From Setoptus koraiensis (taxonomy: Eukaryota; Arthropoda), in assembly GCA_048013815.1 (NCBI GenBank), contig CM106586.1, positions 23,126,001-23,190,000 on the forward strand: 64,000 bases of DNA, read 5' to 3'. The first letter of the stretch is position 1, and each line of letters opens with the position of its first letter. The notes beneath the pieces were generated by a model. It was given only the letters and a program-made list of their open reading frames with translations, made no database searches and was not told the DNA's origin. Shown here piece after piece: positions 33,923-46,780 of the stretch. Position numbers and translations under genes: made by a program.

Positions 33923-35175
33923 AAGGAATGATATTCATTGGACGCGACACCAGGGAGTCAGGACTAAAGTTACAAGATTGCCTAGAGGCCGGAATTGATG
34001 CAATAACATCAAATTGTGATCATCGATCGTTTGGCTTGGTAACCACACCAATAATCCATTATTTGGTGGCAGAATCCAATCTGAATTTGGGGTTTTCAGC
34101 TCAAACGGAAGCTTATTATCAAAGATTTATCTCTGCCTTCACCAATGCTATCGACCGATATGATTTGCGAAGCAACAAACTCAGGCTCAATTATAACTCG
34201 AATCTAGTTGTCGACTGCGCCAATGGTGTAGGTTATACTAGTATAGCGATGTTAACCAAAGAATTATCCTCGTATACGAGCCATCTCAACCTATCATCTA
34301 TCAATATCGGCGAAGGAGTGTTGAATTATGAGTGCGGGGCCGATCACTTGAAAACGAAAGTGATGGCACCAACTTCAGCAGTCCGTACAGGCACGAGATA
34401 TGCGTCTTTGGATGGAGATGCCGACAGATTAATATATTTTTACTTGACAAATGATCCGCAAACAATAGAATTGATAGACGGTGATAAGATAGCTTGCTTA
34501 TTTGCTTTGTATATCAAGAGTCTTCTAAAGGAATCTAACCTAGACGCTGATCTTAGCATGGCGATAATACAGACGGCCTACGCCAATGGTGCTAGTACGA
34601 GCTACATAAAAGAGAAACTCGGATTGAGGGTCGACTGTGTTGACACGGGTGTAAAAAATCTAATCAAACAGGCTCAAAACTATGATGTTGCCATTTATTT
34701 TGAAGCTAACGGTCATGGGACAGTGCATATCTCCGAGAAGGCCCGCAAGAGCATACAAGATAGCGACTCAGAAAGACTGAAATTGGTTGATTTGATGATC
34801 AATCCCTATATTGGCGATGCTTTTTCGGATATATTATTAGTGGAGACAATATTGAGACAGTTCGACTGGACTAATGAAAAGTGGGCTGCCCTATACACTG
34901 ACAGGCCGAATGTATTAACTAAAGTGGTAATAAGTGACAAGAGCCTAATACAAACTGTTGATGCGGGCACTAAATGTACGAGTCCTGTTGGTCTACAAGA
35001 GTTTATAGACGACATAGTGAATCAATTCGGTGAATCGTCCAGGTGTTTTGTCAGACCATCGGGCACCGAGAATGCTGTGCGTGTTTATGCCGAGGCTAAT
35101 ACATTGGAGGCAGCTAGAAAAATGGCGGCTATTGTGGGGGAAAAAGTCAAGCTTTTCACACAGAGTTCAAGCTGA
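33923..35175 (+). CDS. PGM3: Phosphoacetylglucosamine mutase, N-terminus missing
   Basis: 417 residues from the gap edge to the stop. The enzyme interconverts GlcNAc-6-phosphate and GlcNAc-1-phosphate on the way to UDP-GlcNAc, the precursor for chitin and N-glycans. The visible part starts near the end of domain 1 (FIGRDTRESG). It includes LVVDCANGVG, the metal-binding loop SLDGDADRLIY, IDGDKIA, IIQTAYANGAST, the sugar-binding FEANGHGTV, and the phosphate-binding FVRPSGTENAVRVYAEA. The catalytic phosphoserine loop (TAS-type) should be in the gap. No intron interrupts the visible part. The unknown gene at 35413 starts 237 bp downstream on the same strand. Confidence 0.95.
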
Positions 35176-35412
35176 TGAGAAATTCAAATTCAATTCATCG
35201 TGGTAATTCTGTGCTGGCACAGAATTGACACGGTAAAAATGTATTGTTGAAAACAGCGGTTCAAATACAATACAATAGCTGTTTTACACGTTATTTTTGT
35301 TATTTGTTCTGATTCCTTACATTTCGCACGTAGCGTCTCTGTAAAAACAACTTGTTGTTGTACAAAATTTTAGAATTGTGTTATGTCTAATTAAACAACA
35401 ACGATCCAAAAA

Positions 35413-36393
35413 ATGGAACATACAAGTCAAATAAATTTTTATGAAAGTTATGTATCCCAACTTGAAAAAAAGTATTCAGACAATCACGATAATGACCATG
35501 ATGGAATTGATTTGGAAGATCTCGAGAACTATACCAGGGAAATTGTACAGTCAACACCGAAACAATCACTACCCAGAAAAGTTAGTAGCAATGGGGTTAG
35601 ATCCAACAAGCGCGCTGCTGACTCGGCTCCAAAATTACAAACAACATCATCGAAACGCGTGTATGACAGTTATCAAGTAGATGATCTTAGTGACGATGAT
35701 TATGATTATGAGCTGACTACCCCCACCATTCCAAGGCAAAACAACAACAAGGCATTTGCTGGTAACCAATTGGAGAAACTGAGTTTCACCAGCCCAGATG
35801 CAGCACTCCAATGCGAGTTTCTGAAAAACATACTAGATGTCATAAAAAAGCGACAGCATTATGGAAATTTTCTATGCAAATTAATTATTGACCAATTGGT
35901 GGAACATCTTGGTCCCATTGTGTTTCAGCTATTCCTCAAAGATGAGATGCCGCTGAATTTTATAGCATTGATAAAGGTTAATAAAAAAAATGTACCTACT
36001 GTAGAGTTCCTCATCAAAAGCAACCACTCAGATGATGACTATTTGAGACAACTGGGTTGCACTCCTCGACAAATAGAGATTTCTAGCGAGATACTTCAAG
36101 AAATCAGAGAAAACTATTTCCGTAACCTCTGCTCCAAAGTTACCAGTCAACAAAGACAGATTCAAATGCCCAGATCACAACCTACTCAGCGCAGACTACC
36201 AATAACCAACGGTGTCACTCCCAGGAGAACATCATTACAGGTGGCCATCGAAAGACCCCCGCCTAGAAAAACAGCAAGTTTTGCAAACGATAAGATGGTT
36301 TCAAATGGGCAATCAAATTCCTGCTTGGATTCTTCAACGATACGCAGAAATCCACGAAGGTCCTGCCAGAAACAAAATCAATGCATTGACTGA
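35413..36393 (+). CDS. Unknown protein, 326 aa
   Basis: A single open frame with a good ATG context. The first ~110 residues are charged and disordered (acidic runs such as HDNDHDGIDLEDLEN and DDLSDDDYDYEL around a basic patch). A predicted helical central region follows at about 130-245 (KNILDVIKKRQHYGNFLCKL, IIDQLVEHLGPIVFQLFL, SEILQEIRENYFRNLCSKV), then a basic Gln/Arg-rich tail to the stop. I do not recognise the family; the plan would suit a nuclear adaptor. It follows PGM3 closely on the same strand. A second plus-strand frame (36212-36430) overlaps the tail and extends past the stop, so a terminal intron cannot be excluded. Confidence 0.6.
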   Translation: MEHTSQINFYESYVSQLEKKYSDNHDNDHDGIDLEDLENYTREIVQSTPKQSLPRKVSSNGVRSNKRAADSAPKLQTTSSKRVYDSYQVDDLSDDDYDYELTTPTIPRQNNNKAFAGNQLEKLSFTSPDAALQCEFLKNILDVIKKRQHYGNFLCKLIIDQLVEHLGPIVFQLFLKDEMPLNFIALIKVNKKNVPTVEFLIKSNHSDDDYLRQLGCTPRQIEISSEILQEIRENYFRNLCSKVTSQQRQIQMPRSQPTQRRLPITNGVTPRRTSLQVAIERPPPRKTASFANDKMVSNGQSNSCLDSSTIRRNPRRSCQKQNQCID

Positions 36394-36873
36394 TTATGAT
36401 ATTTGCTCCAGTAAATTCAGACAGAGCTGAGAAGTACTAGCGATTCTTGTTAGTCACTCAAAAGGGTTTCCATAAATATAGTTTCCTTATGTATATAGAT
36501 TATAGCAAATCTGCAAGATCCTCTAGAGGCCTCATTACTAGATACTCACAAACGAATGAATAAAAGTGGTTGTAGTATAAGCCAATTAAGTAGGAACAAA
36601 TAAATTGTACCTAGAAGCAGGTATCGGCTGATTTCAGTGTAAATTAATTACTAATCAAGTATGGCATCCACATGAACCCACAGAGAGAATAGTCTTTGGA
36701 TGTTGGTACCATACATTAGTAGAAAAAAGAAACAAAATCTTTTTCTATAACATTACCGGAGTTTATTTCATCAGGACATCAACGAATGCGAGCTCTTTTT
36801 CAACTTCACACTTTAAGTGCATCAGTCGCTGAAATAGCTAGATACCTTACTTGCAAGTCAGATGGCATACAAT
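36394..36873. other. Convergent 3' intergenic region
   Basis: The tail-to-tail spacer between the unknown plus-strand gene and GRAMD1. It is AT-rich, with AATAAA-type signals at about 36558 and 36597 on the plus strand. No gene is seen. Confidence 0.55.
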
Positions 36874-38868
36874 TCATTTACATTTACTCTCTAATTTAAG
36901 TAACCTATCGAGAATAATCATATTAGTTAATAATATGAGGATCATTAAAATCAATAAAATGATAAAAGTACGATTTTTCGCACTCGCTGGGACAAACGAT
37001 TTGAGTGAATCTGCCTTATGATTAAAGTTGAGGTCACTGTAACTGTTACTCATGGTCATGTAGTTTATCGTAGTACTATCGGATCGTTTCCTGCGTTTCA
37101 TAGTTGACATACAACTTCCGTTAATACTCTCTTCAAATGAAAAATCATCGGTATCGTGAGTCTCGCTCTTCTCACTACTTACACTGATATCAGACTCCTC
37201 ATTTGTTCGTGCTTGATTAAACGTTTTCTTTTTAAACCTATTCCTTAGCGAATGTTCTTTTGGGATATTGTCATCAGTTGTATCCTGATAAAAATCCGAT
37301 GGATTGCTTATGTAATGATCAGTGGAGTTTTTCAAGTTTTCGATAAAGTCTGTCACACCTTGTAAAGACTGTCGCTCTATCATGGTTTTAGCAATTGAGA
37401 GCTTCCAACCACTCTTTTCTTTCTTAAAATTGATAAGTGTGTGGACGCGCATCCGACTCTTATTTATGTCTCCTTTCCTAGTTAGACAATATGTCGTGTC
37501 CACTGTGAATGTGTCACCATAGGGTATACCGGAATTAGTTGTCTGAGAATGAAGCACGTACACTCCGTCTCTTAGCTCTGCTATGGTCTGATTCTCTTTG
37601 ACATCGACATGCTTAGCTAATACGTGGTTAAGATTCATAGAATACGTTAACTGGCGAGATTGTTTCACTTGGTGATTCGTAGATCCTTTTAATGAACCAG
37701 AATTTCGCGTCCAAGACCCTAGGATTACATTAAATAGTCCTCGTCTAGCCATGTATGTGAGCATAAATCTGGAATTTGTGAAAATAAGAGTGAAAAGTGT
37801 GTCGACATTGATATCGAACTCGTAATCGACGATTTCTAGACCATCGTGATTTTCGCAGTCACAATGGGTTGTTAGTTCGATGGGCTCTGCCTCTTCGTCG
37901 TGCCGACAACCCAAACTGACTTCATCGTCTACACTTTTTAGATCCGTTTGTTGGGTAGCCCGTTGTTCCTCGTGACTATTCGAAGATGGTTGTTTAGAGG
38001 ATGGAGTAGAATGCTCGAGTTTTATCCGCTCAGTAAGAGAAGTCAATTTTTCAGCTACTTGGTCCATGATTCCGTCATTCCGTTTATAATCATTGCGACC
38101 CTCGCTGTTGGACCGATGGTGTCCTTTTTCAAACAAACTTGATTCTGAATGATAAATGACTGCATTGTTTTCCGAGCAAGTGTCTTCTTTCCTGGAAGTT
38201 GGGGTAACAGTGTGATTATTGATCATGCTGCTTATATTTCTAACATCAAAGTCTTTTTTGCTCTCCTCTGATTGTGGTATCAAATCTAAGGCCAGTATTC
38301 CGGGTGATGGAGGTTCGGGACTATTGACTGTGAAGTCCTCGTCATCCGTCATACCCAAATCCCTGCCATAACTAAAATGTACTAGATTCCTCATTTCCGT
38401 GTCCGACATGCGCTCAAACATGAGATTGTTTTGCCAGATCCTAAGAATCATAACATAACTTTTGTCCCTTGCAATAAACGATGCAAATACGTGCTTGTCC
38501 CCGTTTGTTGTAACAATTTGTATGGCATTAGGTATGAATTTTGCTGTGTTGGCTTTGTATATTTCCGAAACATCTCTCAGCTTTACGACAAGTTTTGTCA
38601 CCCATCTAAACAGGTTGGAATAAAATGCGATATAATTGACAGAAATATAGACTCTACCATGTATGAGAATCTCTCTATGAAGAGCACATGAATAATCTGC
38701 TATTAGACGCTCAGTGGAAGGGATAGTATCACAGAAAAGTTTCAAAAATTCATCTGATCTAGATTTGTAACTGGGGGTTAATAAGTGCCTCCAACCTGAG
38801 CGGCGCTTGCCAGTATGAATATTGGGATTTGATCTAGTTGCAACTGGACTTGTTTCATTAGAACTCAT
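36874..38868 (-). CDS. GRAMD1: GRAM/VASt-domain sterol transfer protein (GRAMD1/Aster)
   Basis: 664 residues in one exon. Aster proteins sit in the ER at contacts with the plasma membrane and carry cholesterol through a VASt domain. The GRAM domain spans about 38-150 (DEFLKLFCDTIPSTERLIADYSCAL in outline, then HGRVYISVNYIAFYSN and DKSYVMILRIW). A disordered linker follows. The VASt domain spans about 345-520 (VDTLFTLIFTNS, TYMARRGLFNVILGSW, ADDS-type hydrophobic strands). A single membrane anchor near the C-terminus (about 636-655, FIILLILMILILLTNMIIL) ends with a short basic tail. Length and order match GRAMD1A/B/C. It is tail-to-tail with the gene at 35413. Confidence 0.92.
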   Translation of the reverse strand: MSSNETSPVATRSNPNIHTGKRRSGWRHLLTPSYKSRSDEFLKLFCDTIPSTERLIADYSCALHREILIHGRVYISVNYIAFYSNLFRWVTKLVVKLRDVSEIYKANTAKFIPNAIQIVTTNGDKHVFASFIARDKSYVMILRIWQNNLMFERMSDTEMRNLVHFSYGRDLGMTDDEDFTVNSPEPPSPGILALDLIPQSEESKKDFDVRNISSMINNHTVTPTSRKEDTCSENNAVIYHSESSLFEKGHHRSNSEGRNDYKRNDGIMDQVAEKLTSLTERIKLEHSTPSSKQPSSNSHEEQRATQQTDLKSVDDEVSLGCRHDEEAEPIELTTHCDCENHDGLEIVDYEFDINVDTLFTLIFTNSRFMLTYMARRGLFNVILGSWTRNSGSLKGSTNHQVKQSRQLTYSMNLNHVLAKHVDVKENQTIAELRDGVYVLHSQTTNSGIPYGDTFTVDTTYCLTRKGDINKSRMRVHTLINFKKEKSGWKLSIAKTMIERQSLQGVTDFIENLKNSTDHYISNPSDFYQDTTDDNIPKEHSLRNRFKKKTFNQARTNEESDISVSSEKSETHDTDDFSFEESINGSCMSTMKRRKRSDSTTINYMTMSNSYSDLNFNHKADSLKSFVPASAKNRTFIILLILMILILLTNMIILDRLLKLESKCK

Positions 38869-41234
38869 GTTGGAAACATATATGAATATTTGTAATAAAA
38901 TAAAAATAATGGTTCTTGTTCTTTAAATCATGTGGAATGTGTCAGCGAATGAGTGTGTGTGTGTGTGTGTGCGTTGTCTTGTTTTTTCGAAGAGCATGCA
39001 CAACTAACAGATGAGTGTCGAAATTATTCGCTTTGCACCATCAATGACTGACTTCTTTCCAACCAATCAACATCCACATTTGCTAGATATATGTTTATAA
39101 ATTTATTTTGTCTAAGCAGCACTTTTTCAATTGCGTGTTCTATTACTGAATGATATATCTTTTTGATGATCAAATTAAGCTCAAATCCATGCAGTGTGAC
39201 GCTCACTGTTGTACTATCTGTTGTTGTTGACTAAATTTATCTTGTCACCAAGATTAAGATAAAAGCTAGTTGAATAGATTAAGGCAGGCTATAGCTATTG
39301 CGGTGATTCTGTTGATATTTCGTTGCTTTAATTCACTTATCACCAGTTTACGGTGGCAAATAAAAACCATACACCTCCACATACACAGGTAGCTCCTTCA
39401 GCATAACTATATCTGTTTGAAAAATTTATGTGCTCTCCTCGAGTGTTACCTGATTTCACTTGATTAGTGTACACACATTATAAATAGTCTAGATGAGATC
39501 ATTGACGGCAAAAATGGCTACTATGATACGATTGGTTGCTATCAAATATTTGCCTAGTGGAAAAATTAATGTTTACCTCCTCCCTGTACCACGACGCGCC
39601 ATCTCGCGACTGAGGCAATACTTTTATGTACATTTCTATACAACTTTATTTACATTGCTTGGAATGGTGTGTCATGGTATTTGGTGTTATATAATGGTGT
39701 CTCTATCTAATTGTTGTCCTGTGTTAATAACTTATTGAAGGAACAAGGCAGCTTGCATCAGTAATATCATTAATGACGGTAAGCAGTCATTTAATGTGAG
39801 TTCATGTAGCAGTAAATCTTTGAGTAGTTTCCTTATTGATTCTGGACGTATACTTGGAATTAGTCGGCTGCATAGAAATTTCGCTCTTGATTGTCTCTAA
39901 GATTAAAAAGTATAACATGATCAAAAATTATTAGCAACCATTTTCGACATATCTTCCTCTTGGGGAAATGTTCTATACAGACATATGCAAGAGAATGGGA
40001 ATCGCAATTGTAGCCTTTCAACTTCCCTAGTTAGATGAGCATCGTGTCTGACATTTTCATCAATAACGCAAGAAAGCATGTGGTGAGAGTGATAAAACTT
40101 TTTATCCATTTTTCCCATCTGAAGTCTAAAGATGTGATAAATATCTCTACATCACTCATACAGGAGAAATGGTGTAAAGGTATTCGCAGGATACTCCTCG
40201 ATGACGAAGGCTAACGGGGTTGAAGGATTAGTCAGATTTTGCGAATGCTGTGCTGCTATCTCATTATGATAGATAAAAATATACTCAAAAGTTCCACAGA
40301 CGGAGATCGAAATTGACAACTTTTGAGACGTGATGTTCCAATCGCCAAACGAGATGGCTCAAGAGCACTGTAGATCCACTCTGTTTTTTACGGGATGATT
40401 CATTCTCATTCTTCACTCGAAACTCATCGTAATAATATCGTCAATTATCCCTCAAGATCAAGTAAAAGAACAATGGGGAGAAGAAAACAGAGAAGCGACA
40501 AGAAGTAGGGGGAAAAGAGCGCTGCTAGAATGGTTTTACAGTCGCAGAATTCTGCACATCATGAAACATCTGAACTATAATTGCGATTTGGGGCGTATGG
40601 CCATGATGTTCGCGAAACTCAATCCCACAGTAGCCGTCATACGGTCCACTTGTAAAAAAAAACAATAGGATACGATAGGCTTGCGCCAGTGAAGATTTGG
40701 AAAATTGTTGCTTGCTGTGCATGTAAGTTACGAGGACGACGGCGAAAAACCATCTTGCATATTGATTGCTGACTTCCCATCTGAAAGTGTTAAATCTAGC
40801 ATGAGTCGCGGTTCGTTATATTGAACTAGGAAACCCCATCCTTCGAGTTGGTGCATCTATAGTTGCATCAAGAGATGAATCACAGTGTCTCAATGGTTAT
40901 AATTTATTTAGCTTTCATTGACAAAGAGAAAATTCGATGTTTTTGCATCTGATGAGGTCGGATTCAATGATGACTGTCGTCGAAACGGTAGCTCTATATC
41001 TTATTTTTTTCAGATATCTACGTCGTTATGGTGATTGTTATTAAATTAATCCATCACACAGATGTCAAGGATGCCAGCTGTTGTCGCGCTCAGACCAAAT
41101 ATTTTTAGAATGCTTGATTAAAATCCGATCATCAGATCGCAACTAAACATTCTTCAATGCTGATAACTTAAATTTTAATTCAATCCAAGGATACCAACGG
41201 TAATATCAAGTTCTTCAAATGTGATTTTAAGAAA
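38869..41234. other. Intergenic region upstream of GRAMD1
   Basis: About 2.4 kb with no recognised gene. It contains a GT microsatellite (38951-38972) close to the GRAMD1 start and otherwise unremarkable AT-rich sequence. Short frames such as 39493-39738 (+) have no motifs. The left part should hold the GRAMD1 promoter, the right part the MAPKBP1 3' untranslated region. Confidence 0.5.
38951..38972. repeat. GT microsatellite near the GRAMD1 start
   Basis: Uninterrupted GT run about 85 bp upstream of the GRAMD1 start codon. Confidence 0.9.
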
Positions 41235-44200
41235 TCAGTTGTTCGGTGTTGATGGGCGATTTGTGGCGGAGGGAGATTGGGCCTCACCTGTTAAGCACGA
41301 TGACGCAATCTTTTGGGCTATCGCCATTTGTTGCTGTTGCAACTGATGACGCTGTTGTGCGAATAACTGCTGGCGATTAATTGTCTGGCGAGGGGGAGCG
41401 ACTGATAATGTTTCCATGGAACTCTGCATACCTCTTGTTACTAGGTTTTTGAGGCCAGCATTTCCACCATTGTTCAATCTCTGATAAAGTCTGCTGGCGT
41501 ATCTACTGATAGCTTGAAGTTCATCTACAACATATTGACATAGTTCGTGAGTCAATGGCACTGAGGCAGGATTCATTGCAGAAAGGTCAATTTTCTCACA
41601 ATAAACAAATTGTGAGGGTTGCCCATTCCATATACCACCACCTCCACAAAGCGAACTACCTGGCCTACTTGAGTAGATATTGGACATGCCAAGAGAAGAG
41701 AGGTTGTACTCGCTCTTAGACGATCGCATTGTACCAGAAGAATTCCATAATTTACGACCGATCGGTCTGTTCCGAACGTTGAAGTTATTTAATGTTCCAT
41801 TCTGGGAAGCCAAGGCAACATAGTCATTGATATCATTTTTGTTCGAATGTATGGAATGAGTTGCGGAGTTCCTACGGATTTGACGCAATAATGTAGGTCT
41901 CGGCGGTGTGACGGGACGAACTCTATAACGGCTACCACCATCGTCGACTGAAGACAGTTCGTCGTCTGAACTATCATGTCTCATGGTGCTATTGAGGAAG
42001 TGAGATGATCTGGATAGACCGACACTACTACTACTCCGAGCACTTGAGTAATGATTGTAATTGTGCATGCTCGGTTGATGATTCATCATCGACATAGCGC
42101 ATGAATTATCATTGAGATTTGACATTCGGGACGAAGATCTCCAAATACTCTGCGTCTTCAATGGTTTTAAAGTTTGGGCTATCAAATCATTCGTTTGCTG
42201 ATTAAGATTGGCATAACTGGTGGTTCTGACAGGACCAAGATTTAATTTACGTGATCTGGTGATGTCTCTAGGATGGTTGCACCAGATAGTATCTGGTACT
42301 TCATGGTTGTTGGCTGGTAAATAAAGTCAAGAATTTTGATCATATGAAAAATCTGATTAGAACTCAAGAGGCTACAAAAGATAGGTAACGAGGTAGATAT
42401 TCGAGGGTACTCACCAGTGTTAAGATTATTATTGTGATTTGGAATTCTCTGTAGCAATCTTCTCGACCCAGCCAAGTCGCTCAAAGATATAGATCTTTTG
42501 AGAGAGTCGAGTGGTGTTGTCCCACTGAGAGTTGCGTATTTTGACGGTGCATGATAATTATCCAATTCATGACGAAGAGATACATCACCTAGATTGGCGA
42601 CACTTTTGCTGCTTTCAGAATTGTAACGATTAATGCCTCGATGATTTACCTATGATTGGAGGGGAGAACGTTATCATTTATGTTTATTAGTTCCAAATTC
42701 AATAATGATGCCGAGTCGAGAATTTGAAGCTTGCGGTGCACTCGGTAGCAAATCTATTTCGAACTATAATGTATAGATCGTATGGTCGATGTAGTTCATG
42801 GAAATCACAGCTCAATCTACTGACTTGACATATCTATACCTCTTTCAAGTGTTCGACTTGTAGTCAAAAACAAAAGCAGGCTTTTTAAGAGATACGATGA
42901 AAAAAAGGATAGAATAGTAGTTCATTTCCAATAAAATGTATCGCAGTGTTTCAAACTAGTGACGATCTAAGTTCGAAAGCGACAACATCTTTTCGAACTA
43001 CCATTGAATTCTTAGCTAGATCTATTGAAGGTAAAAAGCATGCAATATATAATCTCAACCTGTTTGCAGAACAAAGGTTTGTAGCAACGTCTATCTTACC
43101 GTTTCTAATTTTTGTCGAGCTTCACTGATTGCTCTCGTGAGTCCTTCTCTTTTCTTCGAAAGAGGTCTACTAAGGGAATTACTCATTGGAGAGTAGTTCA
43201 ATGGAGTATTGTGTGCTTCATGCGTGTCTAACATGTAGCTTCGATTGTTCAGATTGGAATTCTGCCTGAAAATCTTTTGATCGGCTTGCTCAGTGCTATC
43301 ATTGCCAGTACTTCTAGCTAAATATCTTGACGACATAGAAGATGCAGCTTTCTTTGGCTTGCCTATAAGGCGGTTGACACCTGTTTCAGTTGTAGAACTA
43401 TGATTTTCCGCAGGTTTTAGCATGGAAGCAGATGTTGGCGATGATGAAAACGAAGGTGAAGTAGAGCGCGATGGTTGTTTTTCAATTTGAGCAGCCATGT
43501 TCATTTGATTGTTCATGGTATCAGATAATATCACATTATCTTTAACAAATTTTTCACGAGAGTTTATCTTATCTAGATTTTCACGGCTCTGGAACATTTT
43601 TGCGCGATTAATTACAAGTCCGTTTTGTATAATATTTCCAGGCTCACTGATTTTCCCATTTCGAAGCGCGTTATTGGATGTAGGTTTGTTCTGACTTATT
43701 CTACCACCATAATCGTCTTCATCTTCAGTCGCTGTTGTTGGCATAAAGGCGGAAGATGAATGAAAACTTGTAGTTCTCTTAGATGTCTGATCGCTGTCAG
43801 ATTTTCTACTAAACTGGTCACTGTCACTTGGATTATTGATATCTTCTCTGTTTGTCTTTTCTACTTGACACTGAACTTGATAGATAGGACGTTCATCTCG
43901 CTGCCCACTGTCTGAATGATTTATCATCGAGGAGAATTCTGTCTTGGTTGTTATGGACGTTCTTTCATTATTACTTGGTATGGTTGTTTCGACAATCGAT
44001 TTGTGTTGATGCTTGATTAGGTGGCCATTGTTAAAGAATTCACTTGTTAGCGGTAGCTTGTCTTCGTGAGTATGTATCAACCTGGACCTTTCATAAGTTC
44101 TTGAGGAAGGATTCTGTGGATAAGAGATGAGAGCATCAGTGTCTAGACTAGACTTCACACTTAAATTCTTCGTATTGTCCATAGTTTCCACCCAGAGATT

Positions 44201-46780
44201 TTTTTGTGATTCTCTTTGGAGATTCTCATCGATGGTGGCATATTCAGATCCTGATGGTTTGTATAAATGTTCTTGCTGAGAACTGTGTTCAGGTTTAGAA
44301 TCTAAAAAGAGCTGAGAGTTTTCGCTCATCACAATACGTCCTGATGTGCCGCTACCTCTCACGTGTTCATCTAGCATTTCTTGTTGTGCCCAAGAAGGCA
44401 AGGATCTTAGACCGACACGTTTAACTTGTCGATCCAAATCATTACTGATTTCAAATCCGCTCCGTGGAATATTAGGATCATTAAAATTGGAATTTGAGTT
44501 CAGTGAACAGGATGATCGTGACGAGGGAGGTATGTCCAAACTCTCTGCGATCGCATTTGCAATTTCCGAAGGCAAAGACCAAATGAATATGCAGCCATCT
44601 CCGGAAACGGATATCAGATGCCTGCCATCGTTTGTAAACTTGATACCCGTGACTAAGTCGGAGTGTCCATGATCAATAGTGGCAACGCATTCACCCCTCT
44701 GATAGTCATAGATGTTGAGGCTTTTATCCGTAGAGCTAGTAGCTAAGAATGTACCTGATGGATCAAGAGCAATTTTGATCAGTGTCCCTTCGTCACAAAA
44801 TGTACCCTTGAAACTAGAGCTGTATTTGATTTGAGCGACATTAAATAAACGAATTAGGCGATCCTGGCACGCTGTGATTAAACACGAAGATTCACTGTCA
44901 ACTTCCATGTCATAGTAGGTGACTTTGCCTCCCAACCTCTGATCTGCAATGAATGTCAATTGATTGTCTTGGTTCTTTAGACCTTTTCTGAATATTATGG
45001 AGTTGTCGGAACCGCAACTTATTAACTGAAGACTGTCACGGGCACGATTATTAACGAACCTCACAGCCGTAATAGATGAAGTATGATCATCTATTGTCTG
45101 TAGAAATGCGTAATTTTTATCAACGTCAAAAATGTGGATGAGATTATCGCGACTTGATGATGCCAAGTAGGAGTAACCACCAAATCTCTTCCCGTCTGAA
45201 TATTCTAAACAGAGTACCTCGGAATCGTGCGCGGCAATGTTACATATTTCTTTGTTTTGTAAGACATCGAAAACACGAATGCTACCAGATCTGCTACCAG
45301 CGGCGAGGTGTTGCCCTCCGGGGGATATCTTGAGGCATCTTATTCCGTTGCCAGAATCATAAGAATTTCCACCGTTCGCATTGTTCTGAGCATTATCACA
45401 ATCTGGATCGCAGATGAATTTCACTTTGGGATCAGTGAAGAAAATTTTCAGCAATTCGGGAGAAAAAATATTCTTACTGTAAACTTGATTCTCATCCGGC
45501 AAGTAGTTCAAGCCCTTCCTGACATTGGTTGACTTTGTAAGGCCTGGTATATTCCAGATACGCACAGTGTCATCACTGGAGCACGTAATAAAGCATCCAT
45601 TCGGTAATAATTGATTTTCAAGATCCGCAAAACTGGGGTATGTATCTAGACCCCAAATGCATGAGCTATGATAAAGAGATGAGTACAGCTTACTTATCTT
45701 TTCATGATCCTTCAGATCCCAAACGTAAACACTACGATCGCTATAGACACACGACACAGTTTTCAATTTTTCTTCGATTGATATGGCAATAACATTGGCA
45801 TGCAATGAAGAATTTAGCTGCTGTGATGGCTGACTGCTTCCGTCGAAATTTCCATTCCTAGCTTTTTTGGCGATGTCTGTTCCCAATAAATGAGGCCGAG
45901 GAAGATTTTTTAAAAATCTGAGTTCCTTAGTGTTGAAACATCTAATAACTCCATTGGCGCATCCCACGGATATCAAATTCTCGCTCACACTCAGACAATT
46001 GGCACTACTAGTTTTCAAATCCAACCATTTATGCAGTAATCTGCGGTTGTTAAACTCGCATAGCAGTCCGGATCTTGTAATGCAGAAAGTAGATTGAGAC
46101 ATGGCTCCTCGGCCGCATTTGACATCACAAAAATTATTGCCTTTTTTGTCTCCCAATATGGCACTCCGACCGTTGATGACGACCGATGAAGTGGACAGAC
46201 CGGATGCGCTCAGGTCTGCTCCACTATCACTAATGGGAAAATTTTGAATATACCAAAATTTTACGTGCGCTTCACCGACTGTAACAAAATACGAACCATC
46301 GGCAGAGAAAGACACTGCTTTGATCTTTGATGAAACTTTATGGGATGCAACTCGCGCATTTCTTTTCCATTCCCATACATTGATTGTCATGTCATGATTA
46401 GATCCGATTGAAACTAAAAATTTGGAGTCTGGCGAAATGGCCACGCATCTTATTTCGAGCTTATGGCCTGTGAACTCTGCAAGTGAATTTAGTGAGCTTG
46501 TATCCCAGATCCGAACAGAAGCTTTGTTTCCACATTCGCCTGTGACTAAATATCTTCCATTCTCAGATAAGGCTAGGGCCGTAATACTTCTTTTGGACGG
46601 AATCAACAGGTGCGATTGTACGTTTGTTCTCGGACTTAGCATGACAGCAACGCATCCAGCGGCATAGATTAAATTTCCAGTATTGGGATCGCACGTAAAA
46701 GAGTTTCCATTGCTGACATTGATTCCCAAGACCCTTTCCAACTTAACAAGTTGTTGCTGGTGTATCGATAGACTGTTCAT
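41235..46780 (-). CDS. WD-repeat scaffold MAPKBP1/WDR62-type, 3 exons
   Basis: Exons 46780-43100, 42649-42415 and 42313-41235 (introns 450 and 101 bp; joins KLET|VNHRG and NTG|ANNHEV) give 1,664 residues. MAPKBP1 and WDR62 are JNK-pathway scaffolds; WDR62 acts at spindle poles. The first ~760 residues are two WD40 propellers. Repeats end in WD-like motifs such as VRIWDTS, INVWEWK, VYVWDLKD, VRIWNIPG, IHIFDVD and CIFIWSLPS. The C-terminal half is Ser/Asn-rich, with a short conserved helix near the end (PLTHELCQYVVDELQAISRY). The segment ISLSDLAGSRRLLQRIPN in exon 2 also looks conserved. Vertebrates have two paralogues; which one this is cannot be told here. Confidence 0.92.
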
